Of a stretch of 64,000 nucleotides of DNA, positions 34,240-45,456 are shown one piece after another. Each line of letters starts with the position of its first letter. Positions within the stretch are counted from its first letter, which is position 1. Source of the DNA: Trametopsis cervina (taxonomy: Eukaryota; Basidiomycota; Agaricomycetes; Polyporales; Irpicaceae); assembly GCA_022385755.1 (NCBI GenBank), contig MU278376.1, positions 118,329 through 182,328 on the forward strand, written 5' to 3'. The notes below the pieces were generated by a model that did not search any database, was not told the origin of the DNA, and worked only from the letters and a program-made list of their open reading frames with translations. The translations under genes were made by a program, and so were the position numbers.

Positions 34240-34960
34240 GGATGCGTTGCCATCACGATCACATTTTACCATGCAGATTTTGCCTCTCGCCGTCCACCTT
34301 GTACACCCGACACTCTCGCTGACCAGACACTCGCACTCTCGCCCTCGTCGCCGACCCTGCTGCTGCCCTCTTGCCCGCTGTACACCCACTCTTGCGTGGC
34401 TGCTCATTGCTGTCATCGCTCACATCGCCTGCAACTTTCCTGCTCGCCCAGCGCTGCCCTCCTCGCCCTTCTTGTTCCCGCCCTGCTCGTATCTTGCGCT
34501 GTCGCCTGTCTTCCTTGTCGCTCACGCCGCCGCTGCCTTTGTTTGCCACTGTGAACGTTGTTGTCGCCCATCGCATCTCCTTCGTCCTCTGCTGCCTTTG
34601 TTGCGCGCTCTGCTGCTGTCGTCATTTGCTCTGCCATCCCTGTGTTCGTTGTCGCGCGGCCATGCGCCTGTTCTCGCTGCCCCTCGCATGCACAACCCCC
34701 GCCCGCTTGTTGTTCTTGTACACCAATCTCTTGTTGCTGTCCACCTTGCTGCCGCCCTTGTTTGCTAACTCTTGCTTTGTGTTCACCTCGCTTGGCTATG
34801 TCTCTGAAGGCAACTTGACTGCCCTCCTTGCATCCCGCGCCGCAACCCACTCTTGCAACTTGCTTGTCCCGGTCACTGCTGTTATTTGACACTGCACAGA
34901 TGTTGCTGTGGACTACTGTGCGCCCCTCCTTACCTCTTGTGCAATCATTGAGCTCATTGG
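34240..34960. repeat. Strand-asymmetric pyrimidine-rich low-complexity block
   Basis: The plus strand is dominated by C, T and CTG/CTTG words, with recurring CTGCCTTTGTT and CTTGTTGCTG-like units, for about 700 bp. This keeps three frames open on the plus strand (up to 173 codons of Leu/Ser/Pro/Cys) and a 159-codon Lys/Arg/Gln/Glu frame on the minus strand. The low-complexity products and conflicting frames argue against coding. It may be a decayed tandem repeat or the tail of a mobile element. Confidence 0.55.
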
Positions 34961-35049
34961 GCTTCCAGACAGAATATCATAATATGTATATCAGTAATAA
35001 CATGTCTGTACTGTAGCTACACTATGTTAGAATACCCTTCTCAATATAT

Positions 35050-35200
35050 CTGACTGCACTTGAATGCCTGAATGCCTGAAGTCTGAGCTGACACTTGATC
35101 ACACTGTGATCAGAACATAGCACCTGAATCAGAGATGAACCTCATGATTCCAGATGGTCTGTCTGAATGGTCTGAATGTCTGAATAAGACCAACCAGACG
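35050..35200. repeat. Degenerate CTGAATG-type repeats
   Basis: The heptamer CTGAATG and close variants (TTGAATG, CTGAAGT, CTGAATC, CTGAATA) recur about eight times in 150 bp, for example GCCTGAATGCCTGAA and TCTGAATGGTCTGAATG. The block follows directly on the pyrimidine-rich region and may belong to the same element. Confidence 0.5.
35096..35112. repeat. 17-nt near-perfect palindrome
   Basis: TGATCACA, one C, then TGTGATCA: perfect 8-bp arms with a single central base. It sits inside the CTGAATG repeat block. Confidence 0.8.
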
Positions 35201-36368
35201 ACCCAGACAGATATGCAGTTTTGCTGATGTGAGGCGACTCACCAAATATATCGTCGTAATGCTACGGTCAACGCGACGTACTTCGCCGTGTTTTCGCAGG
35301 CACGTTGTTTCAAGCTTCTATTTTCTTCCCCGTCGGAAACGGCCTGACAAGCCCCTGTCCAGTCATCCGACCTACCGGTAGCTTAGCGGCATCAAGCAGC
35401 GTAGCATTGCAACATCGGCCGAGGTCAGAAGGCCCTGACAAACGCTCTGCAAATAAAGTATAATATGTATAATGCAAAGGGACCTCCAGCAGCGTGTGAA
35501 GAATGGTAAGAGTGTAGCGGAGAGGTCGCAGTTTGTTGTGTCCTCATAATAGAGACATCACCGAGAGTATCCAGCAGAACAGAAGCACTTCCTGAAAATT
35601 CATGCTGCGACTACGTCGTATGTCATCAAATACTTGAGGTGAAAATGCGATTGCCGTGTATGAACACTGTATCATGATAAGAAGAGCACCTAAATACATA
35701 CCTCGATGACCAACTGTATCCCAGCTCAGCACCACAGGACCGAGTACAACGACACACTGAAGGCTTCTCTTCCCCCTGGAGAGGCTGTGGCAACTTGCAG
35801 TGCAATTTGGTGATCAAAATTCCCCAAGTTTCTCAGCTTATCTAGGTATTGAAGGGAGATGTCAACGGCATCTCCTGCATTGTCTTGCGGGACAATTTCC
35901 AGCTGCAGCATGGTATACCCTAGCCAGTACAGCATTTTGAGCCGTTCTTGAGCTTCAGACATGAGGCGTCCCTGGTGTCCAAAATGGTGGATGTTCTGTT
36001 AATATTTGAGACAGTAGCGAGACTTTCAGTGTCTATAGCAAACACAGTCGCATCGCTCGAGCGAGAAGGTGCAGTAACAAACTGGCGATGTCCCGTGCTA
36101 CGCGCACACATCACGTGAAGGACTAGGTTGCAGCGGAGGATCGGATCAATGTTTTTAGATCCCGCAGTAGGCTTCCGTATTGAAGTTGTAAATGCTAAAC
36201 TGGTGGCGGCACTAACGCTAATTGAAAGGATGTGCAACATCATTCCGGCCTGTGTTGACATCCACCACCATCCCAGCCACACTCCGCGGTGCCTTTTTAC
36301 TTGCCTCAATCGAGAGACGGTGAGCATCAGGGCAGTTCGTGCTACTCGCTGACATACACAGTACAAGC
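35201..36368. other. Interval upstream of the calpain gene, 1.17 kb
   Basis: On the minus strand, frames of 63-148 codons overlap at 35544-36366. One starts at ATG 35962 (MSEAQERLKMLYWLGYTMLQ) and runs 78 codons with plausible amphipathic sequence. Another, ending at 35920, contains hydrophobic segments. I could not join them into a gene with recognisable domains. A small minus-strand gene is possible, but I do not call one. Confidence 0.35.
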
Positions 36369-39300
36369 ATGGCTGCCGCAGCTGAGGTGAACAATGATCT
36401 CGATTATAATGTCCTGTCTTGTCAACTCAGAATCTATATTATAGGTACTGTACGAGAAAGCGACCAAGTTTGAGCTCGATGGCAACTTCGACAGAGCTTT
36501 CCAGCTCTATATCAAATCCGCCGAGGAGCATATTCGCCTCAGCCGTCTCAGTGAGCATCCCGCTTCCCGCCAGATACACAAATCGGCAGCGGCGAAATCC
36601 CTCGAACGCGCTGAAAAGATTAAGCTCAAAAAGGGCGATCTTGTTACCCCAATCGCCAGAGATTCCTTTGCAGAAGGTAAGCCACAGCACGAACTTTGAC
36701 ATTATCTGTATTTCTAAACGTCACAAAGGAGAACAGCTACGCGTACTTCACCACTCATCCATGGTCAATGGCGTGCACTACCCCCTATGGGCAGACTCGT
36801 CCGCTCAGCAAACGTGAGTATGCCTCTTGAACATCCGATCTAATTCCGCTCAAAGGTGTATGCATAGAATTGATTTGAGCAGTCCAAGGCTATCCCAAGA
36901 ACAGATTAAACTTTCGGCCTCGTGGAATAGACCGCCCCCAAGCGACTATATCTTATCCGGGACTCGAGATTCCCTTTATCCTGAAGATGTTATTCAACAT
37001 ATTGTAACGGATTGCTCACTTTGCGCTTCCGTCTCTGTGTGCATATGGCATAATCGCCAATTTGCATCGGGATTAGGGGTCTCCGCGCTATACCCGCAAA
37101 ATTCGGATCGCCATCCTATACCGTCCACTACTGAATTCCATACCGTCAAAGTTTTCTTCAATGGAGCTTATCGCAAAGCAAGTCCACTCACACATGTACA
37201 TGTGTGGGAACCTAGCTGACCGTAGTGCACCTATCTGCTGCAGGTCGGTGCGTACCACAAAAATATATGATTTTGCTCCTGAGACTGCTCATGGCAATAT
37301 CAGATATCGATGACCACCTTCCAATGTATCCGGATCGTGGGCTCATGTGCATGTCAACTGGATCGCGAAGGGTGCTGTGGCCGTCATTGATAGAGAAAGC
37401 GGCATGTCCATTTCATACATTTCTTCGCCGGGATACTCAATCTCTCTGCAGTATATGAAGCTCATGGGAGGGTACGATTTCCCTGGATCGTTAGTATTTC
37501 TTTCTTCTTTCTTTTGTGCATCTGACCGCAATCCATAGATTATCAACTACGGACCTACAGTAAGTGCTGTACAAGTCCTGCATAATTCAGTTCTAACAGG
37601 TTGAAAGTACACTCACGGGATGGATCCCCGAGACGATAGAAATATCTAGGTGAATCATCGCACCGCAGCTGGTATCTCTACAGGGCACTGAACAGTCTCA
37701 CAAAGTCCTACTTTTGAGCGAGAACGGACGTGGGTTCGCATTTCAGAGGCTTTCAGTCAGGGCCAGTGCCTATTGACGGTTGGGACGGGTGTCAATCTTC
37801 TGGACGAACATCTCCTCCCCCTTTCTCTCTTACCTGCTCATTGTTATGCTATCGTCAGTACGTATTTCTGTGCGTGAAGTGTTCTGTTGCCTCTCATGTG
37901 ACACTCATTTCCCTAGACGTCGTGAATAACGGAGAGGACCGACGGCTGACAATACTGGATAACTGGATTGAATCGCCTCAGAAGCATGATCACAGCCAAG
38001 ATCATGGAATGAAGAGTGCGCCTAGCCATGATCAGAAGCTAGAAGAGGAGCGGTCATGTGAGCATCAATACTACATGATATACGACTGCCTCCAACGGTT
38101 TTTGCTCAGCCTCATGTACAATTTCGTGGGACACGCTTTGTACGATATTCAACGTCCTTCTACTGAATTGGGATCCCGGCATGTTCAGAAACCAAATATA
38201 CTTTCACGGGTAGGTCATAGGCACCGTAGTGGCTGGGTTACGATAAGCTTCTGATGCGTACATTTACAGCTTGTGGGCTAAGCACGAATCGGCTGGTTTG
38301 ACGCTTCGTAGGTTCCGACGACAATTGGTATCCTAATTCTCCCTTATTGACGATAATTTAGCTCGAAACACTCTTACTCGTCTTGCCGTGGATTCCTCCG
38401 CGGAGTCTGATGTCTGGATACTTCTGACGCGACATATCGTGGATACAAAGCGCAGCGACGAGTATATATCTATAAGCGTGGAGGTGGAGGATGAGGGCCG
38501 AGTACAGGCTCCTATGTTGAAGGTATTTGGGCCTTTGATCGTGCAAACCCCAAAGGAAATGATTCCCCATATTCCAGGGCTCCTTTACAAACAACACGCA
38601 CGTCCTTGTACGTCTTTCATACGGAATCTCAGTTCATGTCTGACGTTGTCTGCGGAAGACCAAGATGAGATGCTTATCCTGCACTCTCGACATCGCAGCC
38701 TCCTACGACGGTGCATATGACGACGTTGGATTTACACTTACTGTATATTCATCGGCTGCGATATCGTGGTCGAGCGCTCCTCCCGTACTACCCTATAACC
38801 AGAAGGTGATGATGCTATCTGTACTGCGAACCCGCTATTCAACAGTAATATTCTAGACAAGCGGTATACTTTCTAGCAAGAACTCCGGAGGAAATCCCAC
38901 CCTCCCGACATTTATGCTCAATCCTCAATACCATCTTCGCATACATCCTGATAGATCTCTCATGCAAGGAAGCACCGCAAAGTCACGTTTATCGATCAAT
39001 CTGACCGGAGAGAGGCACGTCCCCTTTAATGTGTCACTAGTATGGTCAGCGGGACAAAGAGTCACAGCGTAGGTGGTCTTCATGTCATAGAAACTCGTCT
39101 TACGGATATGCAGGGTGGAGGGGAACGATTTAGCTATGACAACAGGCGCATACACGTTTGGCCATGCAGCTACAATGAAGTCTTTGCCGCGTATGTGCTC
39201 TGAGTTGAACCCTGGTTGCACATAACCACATCACTAATACATCACAGCTGGGGACTACACCCTAGTCGTATCGGCGTTCGAGCCTCGTTATACTGGATCA

Positions 39301-39885
39301 TTTAATCTCAAGATAGACTGCTCAACGCGTATCGACATCACAACGATACCACAGGAAGGCGCAGGGATGTTCAAGAAAACTGTGCAGGGAGCCTGGTAAG
39401 TCACGCCCTCATCTCCTAGCTAGTGTTTTAATCTTGGCCGTGCCAGGACTATTGAGAGTGCAGGGGGCGGCCCATCTTTCAACAAATATATGTCAAATCC
39501 AATGTACGAGTTAACGCTTCCGTTCCAATCACACGTGCTGTACGTACTATCCTGTTGCACTTAGATTTGCTCGGACGTTGCTGATACGCGTGCTTTCCAC
39601 CGCAGAATTCGATTGCACCTTCTAATCCCGCGCAGTTCCACCGCACTCAATGTCACACTCTTCCGCGCCACCTCTGCAGGCGCCCTTGGGACACTCATAG
39701 CTACCTCTGGGCCGTACGATGATGCCCTGTGTGGTGTAGTGACTCCGCAAGTAAATTGTCAGCCCGGATCCTACTTTATTATCCCTTCAACGCACAATCC
39801 AGGCGTGTTGGCTGGGTTTCGGTTGACTATACATACTAGTGCGAGTGGTGCTGCCGTAGAGTTTAAAGCAGCTGCAAATCGTTGA
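36369..39885 (+). CDS. RIM13: Calpain-like protease of the PalB/Rim13 family
   Basis: Twenty-one exons by hand; phases close to give 808 aa. Main coordinates: 36369-36386, 36445-36676, 36729-36813, 36856-37177, a 4-nt exon 37244-37247, 37304-37401, 37452-37489, 37539-37559, 37608-37649, 37706-37857, 37917-38057, 38110-38209, 38270-38295, 38362-38522, 38578-38607, 38659-38805, 38857-39068, 39114-39190, 39248-39395, 39447-39539, 39606-39885. Residues 1-80 form an MIT domain (VLYEKATKFELDGNFDRAFQ). The protease core has catalytic Cys165 in TDCSLCASVSVC, IDDHLPMYPDRGLMCM, MKLMGGYDFPGS, LTGWIPETIEI, catalytic His in LPAHCYAIV and a downstream ILDNW Asn. Two beta-sandwich domains follow (SWDTLCTIFN, YDGAYDDVGFTLTVY, PTFMLNPQYHL, GDYTLVVSAFEPRYTGSF). 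PalB/Rim13 is recruited to endosomal ESCRT-III and cleaves PacC/Rim101 in alkaline pH signalling. Two introns have GC donors. Confidence 0.9.
37244..37247 (+). other. Probable 4-nt microexon of the calpain gene
   Basis: GTCG lies between CTGCAG and GTGCGT. Using it yields RKVDIDDHLP, the family pattern, with introns of 66 nt (GC donor at 37178) and 56 nt. The alternative is one 122-nt intron with a weak donor (GTCCAC at 37182), giving RKANIDDHLP of equal length. The microexon model is favoured because both introns then have normal size and the valine is conserved in my recollection of the family. Confidence 0.5.
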
Positions 39886-40271
39886 GTATAGCACTTGGTA
39901 TCAATGTTCGTAACTCCTCTACGCGCGGACATCTTTATGTAGCTAAATGGTACACTTCGACGCGTTCATATCGTATTTCGCTTGGCAGATCCAATAACAC
40001 CTGTAAGCTTGTTACAGGCTTTTGTGAGGTGTGAGTGCTTGACCGTGCGCCGATAGACTATTTACTGTACACTAGCGGGCCCCCAGCTGTTCCTTAGCAA
40101 ATAGTCAGGAACGGTATCCCACGCCACGAAGCGCGAATCTAGGGTAGCAGTGTTAAAGGTCCGCGTTGAGGGCCCGTTTCCGGGGTCCTGTCCAACTCCT
40201 GCAGCAACCTCCAGCTGAACGCGTCTCGTCATCCTATCCTCTTGGGACTACTTTCGCGTCCTTCGCTTTCA
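39886..40271. other. Intergenic, 386 bp
   Basis: Same-strand gap between the calpain and BIR genes. No feature recognised. Confidence 0.5.
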
Positions 40272-43023
40272 ATGGACTGTTACGAGACTCGTCTTGAGTC
40301 ATTCAAGAAAGGCAAACGCGTCAAAGTGAAGAACAGCACCGTATTGCTGAAGTGGCCTCACCCGAAGACGTATGCAGCCACGCCAGAGCAACTGGCAGAG
40401 GCAGGATTCTACTACAACCCTTCGCCCGAGGCGAGAGATAGCGTGAAGTGCTTCATGTGCAGGAAGGAGCTCGACCAGTGGGACGAGGATGATGATCCAA
40501 TCTCAGTGCATTTCGCGAGGTGCCGAGATATTTGCGCGTGGGCTATTGCACGGTGCGGGAATGTGGAGGACTTGGACCCGAGTGGAGGGTGTGTGACCTA
40601 TTCCATATAGATGTGCTCATTTTCTCAGTATGCTATCATGCTAGGTTCACATTCAAGGACCCTACACGTGCGCCGAACAGCAAGACCATGGAGAAGGCCA
40701 GATACGATACGTTTACATCGGGGTGGCCGCACGATGACATACGAGGTCACGGTGCCAGCTCAAAGAAGGTACATCAGCTGAAGCTGATCTTAGCACGCTG
40801 GTCTAACATACTTCAAAGATGTCCAAAGCCGGTTTTCTCTACGCACCGCATACTCCTGGAGATGACACCGCCATATGTGTGTACTGTACTACGACACTGA
40901 GCGGATGGGATCAAGACGACGACCCACTGTATGCGTATATCCTAGTATCTTCTTCATGTACTGACAATAGCGTATTGACTGACAGAGAGGAGCATCGGAA
41001 ACGAGTGGGCAGATCAGGGCGACGATGCGCGTTCTTTGAAATGCTTGATGGGTCTAGCAAGCCTGCACAAACTAGCCGCGCAACAAAGCCCCCTTCACGG
41101 TCGTTATCTCAGTCCACGTCGCGGAAGAAAGTGGCCGAGATCGAAGAGGAAATACCTGAGGAACTATCCTCCGATGAACATTCCATGCAGGCCGCCACCG
41201 CTACGTCGAAGTCAAGAAGAACTACTAGATCCTCAAGTGTGCCAAGTAAGACACCAGCTTCCCGCAAGTCTACTCGTACGGCAGGAACAAGTGGAAGGAC
41301 AAAAGGAACTGGTGCATCGGAGACGGACGATGACGCTGAAGCGAGCGGGAGTGATGCGGGGAAACGGGTATCGAAGTCCAAAAAGAAGGGAACAAAAAAG
41401 GCGAAAGAAAAGATTGAGGTGATCGAGGAAGTGGAAGAGGAAGCGGTCGACGAGAACATGTTCACGGAAGAGGAGCCCGTCGCGCCAAAGCCCAAACGAG
41501 GGCGGCCTCCGAAGGCAAAAGCCGCATCTGGTGTCTCAAAGATCAAGAAAACCCCGGATAATGCCCTTGAGGGCACCGAAATGGAGCTCGCCATCCAAAA
41601 ATCTACCCATACACGCACTCGATCAAATATTAACGCTGAGAGCGAGTTTGAGCCGGTGCCTGCTAAACCTCTGGCACAGCCAAAATCGAAAACTTCAGCC
41701 AAGAGTAGAAAAGTGGACCAGGCGCCGTCAGAAACTGAGGGCAGTCGTCGGAAGGGCGCAACACAAGATTTCGAACTCGACTCCCTACTAATGCCTCCGC
41801 CGAAGCTCAAAGGCAGAGCCACCGCGCCCCCCAGCAGTGCCATTGAGATTGAGTCTGACGATGAGGAACCTAAAGGTCAAACGTACCAAGAACCTGCAGT
41901 GAAGTCGTCGAAAAAAACTCCATCTACTCGGCCTGCAGAAGGCCAGCCGTCTCGCGCTACCCCCACCGAAGGGCCTCCTTCACAAGCCAAAGGGCGGAAA
42001 AGCTCAAGTACCTCCGACGATACAGGCTATGCGACTGCGGAACAGCCAATGGATGTGGACGATCAACCCGTGGCTCCCAAACGTCCGATACCTCGTATTC
42101 CTAGACAGAAGGATATCCAAGAGAAGCTCGTCCTGACCGCCAACGTCGTACCAACTAAACATGTTGCTCACCATGATAAATCCGAGACTTCCGGTAGGAC
42201 GGTGGATCAGTCCACCGACCCGGCAGCTCACTTTCCTCAGCCCAAACGTCCATCGAAGACTTACGTCAATCTACCCCAACGAGTTGGTTCACTTGGACGC
42301 CCTCCCTCGCGCATAGGAACCGAGGTTGTCGACATCAGCTCAGATGACGACGATGAACTTGACATGCTTCAGACGATTGGAAGTAACAAGCCGTCTAGCG
42401 AGAATTATAACAACAGCAACGCCGTATTAGTGCCTCCCCACCTACCGGTAAACAAAGAACGGCCACACTCCCCACACGTCTTGATTGAGTCCCAACTCCA
42501 CATAATACCTCAAACAGAATCTACCGAGCATCCAAATGGCGTCGCGGAAGTGTTGGCAAGCACGGTGACACCGACGGCTTCCCCTGTAATCCCTCCAGAT
42601 GTCCAAATGGATGAGGTCCGCGACTTTACTGTGTACGACTCACAAGCGGGAGACTTGGAGAGTAAAACTGTTGAAGGCGAACCCACTCCGATCGTCCCAA
42701 ACCTTATCCCTCCAACCTTGAGCCAACCTTCGGAAGTTCCGGTCCCTCCTCCGCCCGCATTGTTGTCATTTGATGAAGAGCTCGCAGCGGACAAGCCTGA
42801 TGTATCTGCCACGACTGTGGAAGCTTTCATACCCTTCCTATCGATGGTACCAATGCAGAAGCTCGGCTCGCTCTCCGATGAAGAAAGCGATATGACATTG
42901 GAACAGTACATACGGCGGCAACTTGAGGTTCAGTATCAGCAATTCAGGGCAGACGGAGAGAAGCAGATCGCGCAGTTCAAGCAACGTGCTGCTGAGGCGC
43001 GTTCACGGATAGAAGCTTTGTAA
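40272..43023 (+). CDS. BIR1: Two-BIR-domain protein, Bir1/survivin-type
   Basis: Four exons, 40272-40588, 40645-40768, 40819-40928 and 40986-43023; 862 aa, phases closed. ATG 40272 (MDCYETRLESFKKGKRVKVK) is chosen over the frame's opening at 40242 because it places the BIR start as in relatives. BIR-1 has WPHPKTYAATPEQLAEAGFY, CFMC, WDEDDDPISVHF and a following Cys. BIR-2 has YDTFTSGWPHD, KAGFLYAPHTPGDDTAICVY, a CVYC pair, GWDQDDDPLEEHRKR and CAFFE. The remaining ~650 residues are disordered, with a KRGRPPKAK AT-hook-like motif, many acidic SD/DE sites typical of CK2 and SUMO-interaction, and a C-terminal helix (LEQYIRRQLEVQYQQFRADG). Fungal Bir1/Cut17 is the survivin-like subunit of the chromosomal passenger complex with Aurora and INCENP; the helix is a plausible partner-binding site. 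Confidence 0.9.
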
Positions 43024-43393
43024 CACTTGGTGGTCATCGTCGTAGTTATTGGATGCTAAGTTATTGCTTTTGCACATTCCCCCATCATTAATTCATTTTC
43101 TGTATTCTATAGCACCATGATAAACGTTTCTAGCATTCACAGCCAGTATCTTCCATCCCGCACGTCGAGGTTGAATGTTATCTACTTTGAACGAGGCAGT
43201 CATACCTGAGCCACGCACCTTCAGAATTGAAGTAGAGGCGTGGCATCGCATTCATATTTGACATGCGCCAAACGCATCCGACAAACCACGCCAATACCTC
43301 GAGGTCAGTGCCATATTACGACGGAGCCCCCCAGGCTTCCCGTCCCCGCCAGACACGAAAAAGTCTCCACCAACCGTTGTCGACCTACGCACG
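43024..43393. other. Intergenic, 370 bp
   Basis: Short same-strand gap downstream of BIR1. No feature recognised. Confidence 0.5.
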
Positions 43394-44482
43394 ATGCCCA
43401 TGTTTCACGGATACACAACAGATGAGGACAGCGACAATGACGCCCTTTCTGACAACGCGAGTAATGATAGCGATGACGATTACCGTGTCAACGAGGACGA
43501 CATTTTACCCATGAGTTATGATGACCAAGTAGCCATGGATGAAGCGATACAAAATTTAGAAGCCTGTGATGAACTATTCAAATCATGGTACAACGAATTG
43601 AAGAGGTGCGTTTTTGATCATTTGGTTACATGTGTACTGACAGCGGCGGTTCGACATCCTTGTAGGACAGAATCCTCCAGGAACCTATCAGAATTGGAGC
43701 AGTCGCTCAAGGACCTCATACGGCAGCTGAAATCACAATCCTCGAAAGCGCTAGATGCTACGAAGCTCGTGCTGAGGAGTCATCGTCAGTTCGCGCGTCT
43801 CTTCTATCAAGCCCTTGACTCTGCTAGCCAGACCGGCTCCCTCGAATTCAACTGGAAGATCGAAGCGCTAACGGAGACCATACGCAATGAAGCTTGCCGT
43901 GTCACCACCAAAGTCTCTACTATGCAGGAGACGTTGGACTCGGTCGCAGAGCTGTTGAGCGACAACGCGACCGAGCGGTCAAAAAGGCGGTCGTTGGGAG
44001 AGAAGGTGAAAGCGAACGTTGTGCAGTGGACAAGGAAGGCATGCTCAGCGGTGTCGCATCTTCTGGGGATCGGTGCAGCTCTTGCCAATATGCTTTTCCA
44101 ACCCCATATCGGAGCGGGCTTGAACGCCACCGCCGGTCTTATCAAGAAATTGGAGAAGGCACTAGGTAAAATCTCCCTAGGTATCCAATTTACCTCTCCC
44201 TTCCCCCTACCCGTTTGACTTATCTGCGTCTTTACTGTAGATGGCACGTTGAATGACAAACAATTAGGAACACTCATCAATTTCATCCGTGTAACGCTCC
44301 CGGACGAGGTCGACAGAGCAAAAGAATGCCTCCAGCAGCTCGAAGGGTGCGGGAACATCCTGAGGCGGCACCTCAAGACTAGCAACGAGAAAGAATTTGC
44401 TATCGATCGCGCTGTGGCGGCGAAGATGTCCAAACGATGGCGTCAACGATATAGCCAGCTCAAGAGCAGAACGGACGGATGA
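43394..44482 (+). CDS. Helical protein of unknown function, 317 aa
   Basis: Three exons, 43394-43605, 43666-44165 and 44241-44482; phases close. ATG 43394 (MPMFHGYTTDEDSDNDALSD) leads into a ~45-residue acidic region. The rest is helix with heptad character: LEACDELFKSWYNELKR, LEQSLKDLIRQLKSQSSKAL, NWKIEALTETIRNEACRVTT and KVSTMQETLDSVAELLS. An amphipathic, fairly hydrophobic stretch (SAVSHLLGIGAALANMLFQP) and two more helices follow. No catalytic motif is present. A helical bundle followed by a hydrophobic segment recalls the N-terminal four-helix domains of fungal HeLo/MLKL-type proteins, but this is only a shape resemblance. A long CT microsatellite begins five bases after the stop. Confidence 0.7.

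Positions 44483-44487
<5 letters not shown>

Positions 44488-44541
<54 letters not shown>
44488..44541. repeat. (CT)27 microsatellite
   Basis: A perfect CT dinucleotide run of 54 nt in the 3' flank of the helical-protein gene; the stop codon is at 44480-44482, so it is probably within the 3' UTR. Its length is likely polymorphic. Confidence 0.95.
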
Positions 44542-44542
<1 letters not shown>

Positions 44543-45456
44543 GTTCCGCTTCCCTATTCCCGTGAGTCTACCCCCATTCAGAGCTGCTCCCAAATGGCTG
44601 ACAAAATCGCGTTTTAGCATATCCTCTATGTATATTATCTTATTGATGCTGGAGTATGCATGGTTTTGTATCTGTTGGTCCATTCATTCGTTCATTCTCA
44701 CCCATGGCTGGTATTCTGGCGATGCAAGAGTTGCTGTACAGTATGCTACATTCCCCATCAATCGATTATGTCCTATTTAACTCCCACTCATGACTGCGAA
44801 AGCATCAGCCTTGATTTGTAGAATACTCAGGACGTGTGCACTGGGATGCGGGCCAGCGTAGACGGACAACAGGGAGGACGCTGCCTAAAACGCGTACAAA
44901 TTGATGGGTTAGGCCAGCTACATTACTAGCTACAGGCAACTACAGAATCAATTGGGAGCCACAAACACAAGCCGTAAGGAGAGGATTTCTGTCGCTACCT
45001 GCGCTCAATCGAGCGAGGTACGTTTCTCCGAAGGAACCAAGGTGACGATATAGTAAGGTAATAACGTACGGTATCTACTGGACGAAAGGGAGGGGGTTGG
45101 ATGCGTTGCGATGGCTGGCTGTGAGTGACTCTACAGCTCTCATCACCGCATATCGAGAAAGGACTTGAAGACCTGATTCCACAAAACTAGTGAACCGACA
45201 GATATGACGAATAAGGAAAGGAATGAGATTGTGATATATGGGTACGGTAATGCATGTGAGTTACGAGTGGCTGGTATGAGTGCTGTGAAGCGGGAAGACA
45301 TCAAGAGAGTCCGTTCAGCTCGAAGCGCTGTTGTACAACGCCGGCCTTTGGCAGCACCCCTTCTTGCCCAGTATTATATAGTTTGAACTTGCACAATAAT
45401 ACACACCACGCGGCTTGACGGCCGATGATTCTAAAAACCTTCTGGCGGCGTCGATA
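44542..45456. other. Intergenic between convergent genes, 915 bp
   Basis: 3' flanks of the helical-protein gene (+) and the OPT transporter (-). Frames of up to 86 codons have no support. No repeat was seen beyond the microsatellite. Confidence 0.45.

Noticed and set aside
34413..34892. 159-codon Lys/Arg/Gln-rich minus-strand frame
   Set aside because: Results from the low-complexity pyrimidine block; three plus-strand frames are open as well.
41109..41843. 244-codon minus-strand frame opposite BIR1
   Set aside because: Antisense shadow of the BIR1 disordered region; Ser/Ala/Phe-rich product.
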